DNA from: Sphingomonadales bacterium
GTDB lineage: Bacteria; Pseudomonadota; Alphaproteobacteria; Sphingomonadales; Sphingomonadaceae
Length of the DNA stretch: 64,000 nt
Assembly: GCA_017302615.1 (NCBI GenBank)
Contig: JAFLDB010000010.1
Location: 62,001 to 126,000 of the forward strand
Reading direction: 5' to 3'
Shown: piece by piece, positions 9,568 to 18,194 of the stretch
How the letters are laid out: each line of letters starts with the position of its first letter
Numbering within the stretch: position 1 is the first letter of the stretch
Notes under the pieces: generated by a model
The model's input: only the letters and a program-made list of their open reading frames with translations
Databases searched by the model: none
What the model was told of the DNA's origin: nothing
Program-made: the position numbers and the translations under genes

Positions 9568-9574
9568 CTCCTTG
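9568..9574 (-). promoter_or_regulatory. Strong ribosome binding site that decides a GTG start
   Basis: AAGGAGG on the minus strand, six bases before the GTG at 9560. It is one of the best Shine-Dalgarno matches in the window and is the main reason to accept the small YegP-like gene and its non-ATG start. Confidence 0.8.
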
Positions 9575-9611
9575 CATGAAAGCGCCAAGCTACTCTAATT
9601 CCAGCGATTCG

Positions 9612-10697
9612 CTAGCGAAAACGATCCGGAGAATAGGGTGCGGGGTCAACCGCGCCGACTGGCCGGTCCAGCAGCAGGTCCAGCGCCAGGTCGGCCGCCG
9701 CCGGGGCGGTCTGGATGCCGAAGCCGCCTTGGCCTGCGAACCAGAAGAAATCGCGCGCCGCCGGATCGAAACCATAGACCGGCAACCGGTCAGGCGAGAA
9801 TGTCCGCAATCCCGCCCACTTGTGCTCCAGCGCGGCGATCGGCCAGTCGATCACATGTTCGAACCGATCGATGGCCAGCGCGACGTCCAGTTCCTCGGGC
9901 GCGGCATCGCAGGGCGGGCTGGGGGTTTCGTCATGGGGGCTGAGCCACAGGCGGCCGCCTTCGGGCTTGAAATAGAAGCTGCCGTCGAAGGCAAGGGTCA
10001 GCGGCAGATCGGCCGGAACCGGGCGGCCCATCCTCAGCTGGGCGACGGTGCGGCGCAGCGGGGCCATGCCCAGCGGCTGAACTCCCGCCATTTCGGCGAC
10101 CGGATCGGCCCAGGCCCCGGCGGCGTTGATCAGGACGCGGGACGAGAGTGTGCGGCCATCGGCAAGGTTCAGTTGCCAACCCGCCGCGCCGCGGTGCGCC
10201 TGCACCAGCCGCGCACGGCACTTGAGATCGGCCCCCAGACGCGCTGCTTCAGTGAGCCACAGCTGGTGCAAGGCCGCTACATCGATGTCACAACAATCGG
10301 GCTCGAACGCACCCAGCTGCCACTCGGGCAGCAGTCCCGGCAGGCGGGCCTCCAGCGCCGCGCGGTCGAGCGGCTCGACCCGCACCCCCAGTGCCGAGAA
10401 TTCGGCGATGAAGGCTTCCAGCCCTTCGCATTCCTCCGCCCGCGCGAGCGTCAGCGCGCCGCGTTCGGTCAGCAGGGCGTGGTCATCGAAAAAGCCGCGC
10501 GAAGCGGTGGTCAGCGGCTGGACCATCGGCCCGCCATAGCTTTCGGTCCAGAACGCCGCCGAACGGCCGGTGGCATGATAACCGGGGCGGTCCTCCGCCT
10601 CGATCAGCGCCACGCGGCCATGCGCTGCCAGTCCCGCCGCCAGCGAGGCTCCGGCAATACCGGCACCGATGATCGCGAAATCGAAAGCTTCGCTCAC
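9612..10697 (-). CDS. FAD-dependent oxidoreductase (DAO family)
   Basis: A 361-residue flavoprotein of the glycine/D-amino-acid oxidase family. The N-terminal dinucleotide-binding motif FAIIGAGIAGASLAAGLAA is followed by an acidic residue closing the second strand (ALIEAEDRPG), and later come the family signatures NAAGAWADPVAEMAG and WFAGQGGFGIQTAPA. The start is a GTG at 10697 that overlaps the stop of the upstream hydrolase gene by four bases; longer in-frame starts would add unrelated residues. Substrate is unknown; the coupling to a lysophospholipase-like hydrolase gives no clear clue. Confidence 0.85.
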   Translation of the reverse strand: MSEAFDFAIIGAGIAGASLAAGLAAHGRVALIEAEDRPGYHATGRSAAFWTESYGGPMVQPLTTASRGFFDDHALLTERGALTLARAEECEGLEAFIAEFSALGVRVEPLDRAALEARLPGLLPEWQLGAFEPDCCDIDVAALHQLWLTEAARLGADLKCRARLVQAHRGAAGWQLNLADGRTLSSRVLINAAGAWADPVAEMAGVQPLGMAPLRRTVAQLRMGRPVPADLPLTLAFDGSFYFKPEGGRLWLSPHDETPSPPCDAAPEELDVALAIDRFEHVIDWPIAALEHKWAGLRTFSPDRLPVYGFDPAARDFFWFAGQGGFGIQTAPAAADLALDLLLDRPVGAVDPAPYSPDRFR

Positions 10698-11611
10698 GCC
10701 GTCCTCGCGCCCTCGGCCAGCCTTTCGAGGAAGGTATCGCAGGCGGCCAGCGCACGGCCGCGCACGCCATCTGCCTCGCGCAGGATTTCGTGGTGCGCCT
10801 CGATCCCGAAGTGGACCAGCTCGACATCGCGCAGCCGCTCTGCCGCGCGGGCGATCGCCTTGTAGCCGACCAGCTTGTCGTTGTCGGTCGCCAGGATCAG
10901 CACCGGGGTGTCGATGCTTTCCAGCAGTCCGGACGTGGCCAGCAGCCGCATCGAGGCATAGGCCCGTTCGACCCAGCCCCACGATCCCGGCCCCATCACC
11001 AGCTCGGGCCGGGCCTGTCGCCAGAAGATCTCGTCGTTATACCGCTCGGCATCGTGGGTCAGCAGGTGGATCCGCGCCTCGGGCGGTTCGCCGGGCTTTT
11101 CGCTCCACTTCCAGGCCGGACGGCGCGGGTCGCCCAGCGCCTTCATCAGCTTTGCCGCCTGGTGCATCACCGCATCGGGCAGCAGGCTGGCGGTAAAGCC
11201 CAGCATCGGCGCTGAGAGAATCACCCCGGCCGGATCGACCTGCCGTTCCGCCAGCGCGCGCAGCACCAGGTGCCCGCCCATCGAATGCCCGGCCAGCACA
11301 TGCGGCCCCGGCGTTTCGGCGGTCCAGTGCTTCCACAGGGTAGCCAGGTCTTCCACCCAGGTGGCGAAATCGTCGATATGGCCGGTCACCGGATCGAGCC
11401 CCAGCCGCCCCGATGCGGCCTGGCCGCGCCAGTCGGCCGCGGTTACCCGCCAGCCGCCTCCGTGCCAGTGGTCCAGCGTTTCAAGGTATTTCTCATAGAA
11501 ATCGCCCCGCCCTGGCAGGAACAGGATCGAGCCCTTGGCGCCGTTCTCAGGCGTCGGCCAGTCGATCCGGCGGACCGCATGGCCATCGCCGGTCAGCCAA
11601 CGGCTTTCCAC
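10694..11611 (-). CDS. Alpha/beta hydrolase, lysophospholipase-like (serine aminopeptidase S33 fold)
   Basis: A 305-residue hydrolase with the nucleophile elbow VLAGHSMGGHLVLRAL (GHSMG), the acid loop VLILATDNDKLVGY and the catalytic His near GIEAHHEILREAD. It lacks a signal peptide. The closest family I recognise is the PldB/monoacylglycerol lipase group. It is coupled by a 4-base overlap to the FAD oxidoreductase gene. The real substrate could be a lysophospholipid, monoglyceride or another ester. Confidence 0.85.
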   Translation of the reverse strand: MESRWLTGDGHAVRRIDWPTPENGAKGSILFLPGRGDFYEKYLETLDHWHGGGWRVTAADWRGQAASGRLGLDPVTGHIDDFATWVEDLATLWKHWTAETPGPHVLAGHSMGGHLVLRALAERQVDPAGVILSAPMLGFTASLLPDAVMHQAAKLMKALGDPRRPAWKWSEKPGEPPEARIHLLTHDAERYNDEIFWRQARPELVMGPGSWGWVERAYASMRLLATSGLLESIDTPVLILATDNDKLVGYKAIARAAERLRDVELVHFGIEAHHEILREADGVRGRALAACDTFLERLAEGARTA

Positions 11612-11737
11612 CGCTGCGGGCGGGATGCCGCGGCGATCGAACGGGGGCTGCTGTTGGCTAATTCCGGCCTCCTGAGCTTAGTTACTTTTTGGTAAGCCCT
11701 GCCCCTTAGGAATGCCCTCTGAACCAGGGGGCCAAGG

Positions 11738-12436
11738 ATGCCGGACGTCGATTTTCGTTACCTGCTGCTCGGATGCTTGGCAATCGCACTGGCGATCGCG
11801 GCCTTTACCGACCTTCAGCGGCGCCAGATCGATAACTGGCTGAACTTCACCCTGGTCCTTACCGCACCGCTCTATTGGTGGGCCTCGGGCCTGTCGCTGT
11901 GGCCGGATGTCGTGCTGCAGATCGGCGTGGCAGTGGCCGTGCTGGTGCTGTTTGCCGCGGTATTCGCGCGCGGCGGCATGGGCGGCGGCGATGTGAAACT
12001 GCTGTTCGCCCTGGCGCTGTGGCTGCCGCCGCTGGTGTTCTTCACCGTTGCCTTCCTGACCTCGCTGGTCGGCGGGGCGATGTCGATGGTCGCGGGCGCG
12101 CGAAATCTTTCACTGGCTCCCGAACGCAAGCTGGCCCGCCGTCTGGCCCTGGCCGGCACCGCGCTGTGGGTGGCCGGGTCCTGCTATATCGCCTGGGTGA
12201 TGAACGGGGGCGCGCCGCTGGCCGCATCCCGCCTGATCCCCGGCGCGGCGGTTACCGCCGGCCTGTTCGTCCTGATCGGCATCACTGCCGCGGGGGCGAT
12301 TGTCGTTTCGCGCAACCAGAAAAGCCGCCTGCCGGTTCCTTATGGCCTGGCCATATCGACCGGGGGTTTGCTGGTGCTGGTTGCACAGTTTTTGCCGCTG
12401 TCTGGAGGGGCCGTTGGCACCTCCGGGATCGGTTGA
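11738..12436 (+). CDS. cpaA: Prepilin peptidase CpaA (A24 family)
   Basis: An inner-membrane aspartic protease that cleaves the leader of Flp-type prepilins. The 232-residue protein is almost entirely hydrophobic and has both catalytic Asp sites of the A24 family, Asp25 in FTDLQRRQIDNWLN and Asp85 in RGGMGGGDVKLL. The C-terminus has the VPYGLAISTGG pattern seen in CpaA of tad loci. The start has a G-rich ribosome site directly upstream. It is the first gene of the tad operon, 70 bases before cpaB. Confidence 0.92.
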   Translation: MPDVDFRYLLLGCLAIALAIAAFTDLQRRQIDNWLNFTLVLTAPLYWWASGLSLWPDVVLQIGVAVAVLVLFAAVFARGGMGGGDVKLLFALALWLPPLVFFTVAFLTSLVGGAMSMVAGARNLSLAPERKLARRLALAGTALWVAGSCYIAWVMNGGAPLAASRLIPGAAVTAGLFVLIGITAAGAIVVSRNQKSRLPVPYGLAISTGGLLVLVAQFLPLSGGAVGTSGIG

Positions 12437-12506
12437 CCGGATTTTAACCAGTTTGCCCGAATAACGACGGAATATTTCGGGATCTTTCTAGGGGGCTTGC
12501 ATAGCC

Positions 12507-13544
12507 ATGGATAAGAAGAAGCTGTTGCTGCTGATTGGCGCGCTGATCATCGCGGTGGGTACCGCCATGGCGGCCCGGAGCCTGCTGGCAGGTGGTTCGG
12601 CCCCCAAGGCCGAAGCCGCCCAGGAAGTGCCCAAGGGGCCGAAGGTGCTGGTTGCCCAGCGTGCCTTGCCCGTCGGGACGATCATCACGGCGGATTCGGT
12701 CGCCTTCCAGCTCTGGCCCAAGGAAATGGTCCAGGACGCCTACTTCATTGACGGCGAAGCCGACATGAACAAGCTGATGGGCACCGTGGTGCGCTATCCG
12801 ATCACGGCCGGCCAGCCGGTGACCCAGGGCGCGCTGGTTGCGCCGGGCGATCGCGGCTTCCTGGCGGCGGCGCTTGGCCCCGGCATGCGCGCCGTGACCA
12901 TCCCCGTTTCGGCCAAGACCGGCGTCGGCGGCTTCGTCTTCCCGGGCGACCACGTCGACCTGATGCTGACCCAGACGGTTCAGGACAAGGAAGGCGGCAG
13001 CCCGCTCAAGGCCACCGAAACCATCCTGCGCAACGTCCGCGTGCTCGCCACCGACCAGTCGACCGAGACCACTGTCGAGGAAGGCAAGACCGTGGTTCGC
13101 GCGTTCCGCACCGTCACCCTTGAAGTGACGCCCAAGATTGCCGAGAAGATTGCGGTTGCCCAGACCATCGGCACGCTCAGCCTTTCGCTGCGCAGCCTGG
13201 CCGACAACCAGTCCGATCTCGACAAGGCGATTGCCGACGGCACGGTCAAGGTGCCGACCGGTGCCAGCAAGGCGCAGGAAGAAAAGTTCCTGGCCGATGC
13301 CATGAACCGCCCGATCGACAGCGGCTCGACCTTTGTGACCGGCGGCGATGTCTCGCGCTTCCAGCGCCGCAGCGCGCCCAACCCGGAACGCACCAACCGT
13401 TCGCCGGTGGCTGGCTTCAGCGCGGCCCCTGCTGCGCCCGCCGCCCGCCCCGCCAGTGGCTATTCGGCACCCAGCCGTCCGGTCCCGGTGGTCCGCGTAA
13501 CCCGCGGCAAGAGCACGACCGAAGAACCGGTGGGAGGCAAGTAA
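12507..13544 (+). CDS. cpaB: Flp pilus assembly protein CpaB (SAF domain)
   Basis: A 345-residue periplasmic protein of the Flp/tad pilus, thought to stabilise or pilot the secretin. One N-terminal membrane segment (KLLLLIGALIIAVGTAMAAR) is followed by the SAF-type domain (VLVAQRALPVGTIITADSVA) and the RcpC/CpaB signature (AVTIPVSAKTGVGGFVFPGD, DVDLML-like). The last 60 residues are rich in Pro, Ala and Arg and look disordered. The cpaA-cpaB-cpaC order and a GGAGG site leading into cpaC support one operon. Confidence 0.93.
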   Translation: MDKKKLLLLIGALIIAVGTAMAARSLLAGGSAPKAEAAQEVPKGPKVLVAQRALPVGTIITADSVAFQLWPKEMVQDAYFIDGEADMNKLMGTVVRYPITAGQPVTQGALVAPGDRGFLAAALGPGMRAVTIPVSAKTGVGGFVFPGDHVDLMLTQTVQDKEGGSPLKATETILRNVRVLATDQSTETTVEEGKTVVRAFRTVTLEVTPKIAEKIAVAQTIGTLSLSLRSLADNQSDLDKAIADGTVKVPTGASKAQEEKFLADAMNRPIDSGSTFVTGGDVSRFQRRSAPNPERTNRSPVAGFSAAPAAPAARPASGYSAPSRPVPVVRVTRGKSTTEEPVGGK

Positions 13545-13545
13545 C

Positions 13546-15159
13546 ATGACCTTTGCACTTCGCACCGCCACGCCCGCCGACAAGAAAGGCACTTCCATGA
13601 ACCGCCTTGCCATTACCCTGCTTGGAGCCGCCTGCGCGGTGGCCCCGCTCGGCCTGATGCAGCCCGATCAGGCGCAGGCCCAGTCGGTCAGCCGCCCGGC
13701 CAGCGACATTGTCCTGTCGATCGGGCGCGGCCAGCTGGTCACCGTCGGCGGCAGCATGGCTGACGTCTTCGTGGCCGACGACAAGGTCGCCGACGTCCAG
13801 GTCAAGTCGCGCAACCAGCTCTATGTCTTCGGCAAGGCCGGGGGCGAGACCACGGTCTACGCCAGCGATGCCGCCGGCAACGTGATCTGGTCGGCCAACA
13901 TCCGGGTCGGCTCGAACATCGACAGCGTCGACCAGATGCTGAAGGTGGCGATGCCCGATGCCAAGATCACGGTCTCGACCATGGGCACCAACACCTTCCT
14001 GCTGACCGGCACGGTCGCCGCGCCGGAAGACGCGGCCGAAGCGCAGCGCCTGGTCCAGGCCTTCGTCGGCAAGGAAGCCAATGTCATCACCCGCCTGAAG
14101 ATGGCGACCCCGCTGCAGGTCAACCTGCACGTCAAGTTCGCCGAAGTCAGCCGCACCCTGGTGCGCGACATCGGCATGAACTGGCAGAGCGCCGATACCT
14201 CGGGCGGCTTCCGCTTCACCTTCGGCCAGGGCCGCGCCTTCTCGCCGCAGTATGCGCCGGGCGGCACGGGCATGATTACCGGCACCGTCGGCAGCACCGG
14301 GGCGACCGTGGTCACGCCGATCTCCAACGGCAGCACGCTGGCGGGCATGGGCAACATTGCCGGCCTGAACCTGCTGGGCGCGCTGGACCTGGGCGAATCG
14401 ATGGGCCTGGTCACCACCCTGTCGGAGCCGAACCTGACCGCCCTTTCGGGCGAGACGGCCGACTTCCTGGCGGGCGGTGAGTATCCGATCCCGATCAGCC
14501 AGGGTCTTGGCACCACCTCGATCGAATACAAGCGCTTCGGGGTCAGCCTCAGCTACACCCCGACCGTGCTGGCCAATGGCCGCATCTCGATGCGGGTCCG
14601 TCCGGAAGTGTCGGAACTGTCCAGCCAGGGTGCGATCACCGTCAACGGCTTCCAGGTTCCGGCCCTGACCGTGCGGCGCACGGAAACCACAGTCGAGCTT
14701 GGTTCGGGCCAGTCGATGATGATCGCCGGCCTGATGAGCAACAATGCCCAGAACACGGTCAAGAAGCTGCCGGGTGCCGGCGATCTGCCGATCGTGGGCG
14801 CGCTGTTCAAGTCGACCAGCTTCCGCAAGGGCGAGACCGAGCTGGTGATCGTGGTCACCCCCTATCTGGTCCAGCCGGTCAACGCCAACGAGATCAAGCT
14901 GCCGACCGATGGCTATGCCAACCCGAACGTCGCGCAGCAGTTCCTCGGCGGCCAGGAAAACGCCGGTAAGTCGGGCCAGCAGCGTCCGATGCCTTCGGCG
15001 GCCCCCGATCAGGGCGCTCCGCCGCCGCGGGTGGGCGATCTCGACATCCCGGCCCCGGTCCAGAACCCGCGTCCGGGCAGCGGCAAGGATCCCGCCAAGG
15101 GCAAGCGCCGCACCCGCAGCGCCGATGCCGGCGCGGCCGTGCCCGGTTTCGACCTGTAA
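13546..15159 (+). CDS. cpaC: Flp pilus secretin CpaC/RcpA
   Basis: Outer-membrane secretin through which the Flp pilus leaves the cell. The 537-residue protein has a signal peptide ending near QAQAQS, a N-terminal pilus/BON-like domain (DIVLSIGRGQLVTVGG), and the C-terminal secretin core with VNLHVKFAEVSRTLVRDIG, LTALSGETADFLAGGEYPIP and ELVIVVTPYLVQP. A Pro-rich tail of about 70 residues follows. Two starts are plausible: ATG 13546 with GGAGG 8 bases upstream, or ATG 13597 (MNRLAITLLG) with AAAGG, which gives a more usual signal peptide. Confidence 0.94.
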   Translation: MTFALRTATPADKKGTSMNRLAITLLGAACAVAPLGLMQPDQAQAQSVSRPASDIVLSIGRGQLVTVGGSMADVFVADDKVADVQVKSRNQLYVFGKAGGETTVYASDAAGNVIWSANIRVGSNIDSVDQMLKVAMPDAKITVSTMGTNTFLLTGTVAAPEDAAEAQRLVQAFVGKEANVITRLKMATPLQVNLHVKFAEVSRTLVRDIGMNWQSADTSGGFRFTFGQGRAFSPQYAPGGTGMITGTVGSTGATVVTPISNGSTLAGMGNIAGLNLLGALDLGESMGLVTTLSEPNLTALSGETADFLAGGEYPIPISQGLGTTSIEYKRFGVSLSYTPTVLANGRISMRVRPEVSELSSQGAITVNGFQVPALTVRRTETTVELGSGQSMMIAGLMSNNAQNTVKKLPGAGDLPIVGALFKSTSFRKGETELVIVVTPYLVQPVNANEIKLPTDGYANPNVAQQFLGGQENAGKSGQQRPMPSAAPDQGAPPPRVGDLDIPAPVQNPRPGSGKDPAKGKRRTRSADAGAAVPGFDL

Positions 15160-15180
15160 TTGCCAGAGAGGGATAGACCC

Positions 15181-15834
15181 ATGCGTAACATCGTTTCGAA
15201 AAAGGCGGTTGCCTCGGCCCTCTCGGCCTCGCTGGTCCTGGTCCTGGGCGGTTGCGGCGGCATGCCGACCAACCGCAGCCTGGAAAGCGTCCACCAGCCG
15301 GTGGTTGCCCGCACCAACTACACGCTCGACATCACGGCCGGGCCAGGCGGGATCTCGATCCCCGAACAGCGCCGCCTGGCGGGCTGGTTCGAAGCGCTCG
15401 ACCTGCGTTACGGCGACCGGATCGCGATTGATGATCCGATGCGCTCAAGCGCCTCGCGCAGCGCGGTCGAGGCTCTGGCCGGCCGCCACGGCATCCTGCT
15501 GAGCGACGAAGCCCCGGTCACTCCGGGTGCCGTCAACCCCGGCACGGTTCGCGTGGTGGTGACCCGCTCTTCCGCCTCGGTTCCGGGCTGCCCGGACTGG
15601 TCGGCCAAGAGCGAGACAAATCTGAACAACGCCACCAGCTCGAACTATGGCTGCGCCACCAATGCCAACATGGCGGCGATGGTTGCCGATCCGGAGCATC
15701 TGCTGAAGGGCGCCTCGACCAAGGGCAGCACGACCGTGATGAGCGGCACCAAGGCGATCGACTCCTACCGCGAGGCCCCGCCGACCGGCGAGCAGGGCCT
15801 GTCCAAGAACTCCACCCAGTCCGGAGGTAAGTAA
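15181..15834 (+). CDS. cpaD: Pilus assembly lipoprotein CpaD
   Basis: CpaD is an outer-membrane lipoprotein of the Flp pilus needed for secretin function. The 217-residue protein has the signal peptide MRNIVSKKAVASALSASLVL with lipobox GGC and Cys25, followed by the family hallmark PTNRSLESVHQPVV. A later segment (GCPDWSAKSETNLNNATSSN) and YGCATNANMAAMVADPEHLL match the conserved CpaD C-terminal part. The ATG at 15181 has an AGGGA site; a TTG further upstream is less likely. Confidence 0.93.
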   Translation: MRNIVSKKAVASALSASLVLVLGGCGGMPTNRSLESVHQPVVARTNYTLDITAGPGGISIPEQRRLAGWFEALDLRYGDRIAIDDPMRSSASRSAVEALAGRHGILLSDEAPVTPGAVNPGTVRVVVTRSSASVPGCPDWSAKSETNLNNATSSNYGCATNANMAAMVADPEHLLKGASTKGSTTVMSGTKAIDSYREAPPTGEQGLSKNSTQSGGK

Positions 15835-15838
15835 GGCC

Positions 15839-17134
15839 ATGAACGCTCCCTGGAAACCCGGTGCGGCCGGTGGCCGCGATGCCTTCAGCGCCTTCATCTG
15901 CGACGATGCCGCGCTGGACGTGCTGCGTCCGGTGGTCATCGAAATGGGCTGGGCCCCCGAAAAGTGCAACAAGGGCGGCCTGCGCAATGCGGTGCAGTCG
16001 CTCTCGATCACTGCCAGCCCGAACATCCTGATGGTCGACCTGTCGGAAAGCGGCGATCCGCTGAGCGACATCAACGCCCTGGCCGAGGTTTGCGAACCCG
16101 GCACGGTGGTGATCGCGGTCGGCCAGGTCAACGACGTCCGGCTCTATCGCGACCTGATCGCCAGCGGGATCCATGATTACCTGCTGAAGCCGCTCTCGCC
16201 CAGCCAGGTGCGTGACGCACTGGTCAATGCCCAGGCGGTCTTTGCCGCGCCCAAGCAGCACGATCCCTCGGTGGCCAAGCGCCACATCTCCACCGCCGTG
16301 ATCGGCACGCGCGGCGGGGTCGGGGCTTCGACCCTGGCCACTTCGCTGGCCTGGCTGTTCAGCGCGGACGAGAAGATGCCGACGGCGCTGCTCGACCTCG
16401 ATGTCCACTTCGGCACCGGCGCGCTGGCGCTCGACCTTGAACCGGGCCGCGGCCTGACCGACGCGATCGAGAACCCGGGCCGTATCGACGGGCTGTTCAT
16501 CGAACGCGCCATGATCCGCGCCAACGACAACCTGGCGATCCTTTCGGCCGAAGCGCCGATGAACCAGCCGCTGATGACCGATGGCGCGGCTTTCGTGCAG
16601 CTGGAGGAAGAGTTCCGCCAGGCGTTCGAAATGACCATCATCGATCTGCCGCGCAACATGCTGATCAACTTCCCGCACCTGCTGGCCGACGTGAATGTCG
16701 CGCTGATCGTGTGCGAGATGACGCTGGCCTCGGCCCGCGACACGATCCGCATCCTGTCCTGGCTCAAGGCCAATGCCGCGCACGTTCAGCCGATCGTGAT
16801 CGCGAACAAGGTCCAGACCGGGGTGGCGGAAATCAGCAAGGCCGATTTCGAAGCCTCGATCGAGCGCAAGATCGCCTTCACCATCCCGTTCGATGCCAAG
16901 GCCGCGGCCAATGCCGCCAAGCTGGGCCAGACCTTCGCCGATGCCAACCGCTCCGCCAAGGCCGGCGTGGCGATCCGCGACATCGCCAAGACCGTGATGG
17001 GCGTGGGCGACGGCGAAGTGATCGAAGAGAAGCTGAAGGCCAAGTCCTCGCTGCTCGGCAAGTTCGATCTCAAGGGCATGCTCGGCAAGAAGCCGAAGGG
17101 TGCCGAAAAGGCCCCGGCGACCGCCAAGGCTTGA
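15839..17134 (+). CDS. cpaE: Pilus assembly ATPase-like protein CpaE (ParA/MinD fold)
   Basis: CpaE localises the Flp pilus machine. The 431-residue protein has a receiver-like N-terminal domain (about 15-135, with VIAVGQVNDVRLYRDLIASG and DYLLKPLSPSQV) and a MinD/ParA-type ATPase domain with the deviant Walker A TRGGVGAST (157-165) and LLDLDVHFGTGALALDLEPG. The usual Walker A lysine of the signature is missing, as in other CpaE proteins. A GGAGG lies in the end of cpaD. The next gene downstream is tadB, not the expected motor ATPase gene. Confidence 0.92.
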   Translation: MNAPWKPGAAGGRDAFSAFICDDAALDVLRPVVIEMGWAPEKCNKGGLRNAVQSLSITASPNILMVDLSESGDPLSDINALAEVCEPGTVVIAVGQVNDVRLYRDLIASGIHDYLLKPLSPSQVRDALVNAQAVFAAPKQHDPSVAKRHISTAVIGTRGGVGASTLATSLAWLFSADEKMPTALLDLDVHFGTGALALDLEPGRGLTDAIENPGRIDGLFIERAMIRANDNLAILSAEAPMNQPLMTDGAAFVQLEEEFRQAFEMTIIDLPRNMLINFPHLLADVNVALIVCEMTLASARDTIRILSWLKANAAHVQPIVIANKVQTGVAEISKADFEASIERKIAFTIPFDAKAAANAAKLGQTFADANRSAKAGVAIRDIAKTVMGVGDGEVIEEKLKAKSSLLGKFDLKGMLGKKPKGAEKAPATAKA

Positions 17135-17193
17135 TGAAACGCGTTTTCCGGTGCCGGCCCGACCGGCCGGCCCGGACCGGATGGAAGGTGTAA
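17134..17193 (+). other. 19-codon open frame in place of cpaF
   Basis: Between cpaE and tadB a very short frame of 19 residues (MKRVFRCRPDRPARTGWKV) starts by a TGATG overlap with the cpaE stop and ends 7 bases before tadB. It has a G+C-rich repeat-like core. I see no similarity to the start or end of a CpaF ATPase. It may be a chance frame, a coupling leader or a scar. Confidence 0.2.
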
Positions 17194-17200
17194 GGCAGCG

Positions 17201-18172
17201 ATGAGCATTCCTCAGCTTCTGCTGATTGCCGTGGGCCTGATGGCATTCATGGTGCTGGGCTATATGGCCTTCGCCGGCCCCTCGCCTGCCAAGGAAAGCG
17301 CGCGCCGGCTGCAGTCGGTGCGCTATCGCCACTCGGAAAGCACGATCGACAAGGTCGAGGCGCAGCTGAAGAAGGCGGTCGCGGCGCGCAAGCCCAAGAT
17401 GCATCAGATCGCGGGTTCCGAATCCCGCATCGCCGCGCTGGCGCTGCGTCTGCACCGCACCGGCAAGCCGTGGACCCTGGCGCAGTACTTCTACGCCTCG
17501 GGCGGGCTGGCGGTCGTGGTCGCGGTGCTGGTCTTCCTCAAGACCGGCAGTGCGCCGCTCTCGCTGGGCATCGGCCTGCTGGTCGGCGCCGGCCTGCCGC
17601 ACATGGTGGTCGGCTTCTTCATCAAGAAGCGCACCAACGAATTCACCGCCAAGTTCCCGGATGCGATCGAACTGCTGGTGCGCGGCCTGCGCTCCGGTCT
17701 GCCGGTCACGGAAACGCTTGGCGTGGTCGCGACCGAAGTTCCGGGCCCGGTGGGCGAGGAATTCAAGCTGGTGACCGAACGCATCAAGATCGGCCGGACC
17801 ATGGAGGATTCGCTCCAGGAAACCGCCGACCGGCTCAACACGCCCGAATTCAGCTTCTTCTGCATCACGCTCGCGATCCAGCGCGAGACCGGGGGCAACC
17901 TGGCCGAAACGCTGTCGAACCTGGCCGATGTGCTGCGCAAGCGCGCCCAGATGAAGCTCAAGATCCGGGCCATGAGCTCTGAATCCAAGGCCTCGGCCTA
18001 TATCGTCGGCGCCCTGCCGTTCATCGTCTTCACCATGATCTACTGGATCAACCCGAACTACCTTGGCGGCTTCTTTACCGATGACCGGCTGATCGTGACG
18101 GGCCTGGGCGGCCTGGTGTGGATGGGCATCGGTGCCTTCATCATGGCCAAGATGGTCAGCTTCGAAATCTGA
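17201..18172 (+). CDS. tadB: Flp pilus inner-membrane platform protein TadB
   Basis: TadB belongs to the type II secretion F (GspF) family and forms, with TadC, the inner-membrane platform of the Flp pilus. The 323-residue protein has an N-terminal span (LLLIAVGLMAFMVLGYMAFA), two spans around 95-140, a cytosolic four-helix F domain (FPDAIELLVRGLRSGLPVTE, LAIQRETGGNLAETLSNLAD) and C-terminal spans. An AAGG site lies 5 bases before the ATG. It follows cpaE after a 66-base gap. Confidence 0.93.
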   Translation: MSIPQLLLIAVGLMAFMVLGYMAFAGPSPAKESARRLQSVRYRHSESTIDKVEAQLKKAVAARKPKMHQIAGSESRIAALALRLHRTGKPWTLAQYFYASGGLAVVVAVLVFLKTGSAPLSLGIGLLVGAGLPHMVVGFFIKKRTNEFTAKFPDAIELLVRGLRSGLPVTETLGVVATEVPGPVGEEFKLVTERIKIGRTMEDSLQETADRLNTPEFSFFCITLAIQRETGGNLAETLSNLADVLRKRAQMKLKIRAMSSESKASAYIVGALPFIVFTMIYWINPNYLGGFFTDDRLIVTGLGGLVWMGIGAFIMAKMVSFEI

Positions 18173-18194
18173 ACGAGGGATAGGGACCACCAGC

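Noticed and set aside
15839..17134. CpaE as a fused replacement of CpaF
   Set aside because: The protein has only the receiver-like and MinD-type domains expected of CpaE; there is no GspE-type ATPase region with Walker A GGTGSGKTT, Asp box or His box.
17134..17193. The 19-codon frame as a remnant of cpaF
   Set aside because: Its residues match neither end of a CpaF ATPase as far as I can judge, so I list it only as a short frame at the junction.
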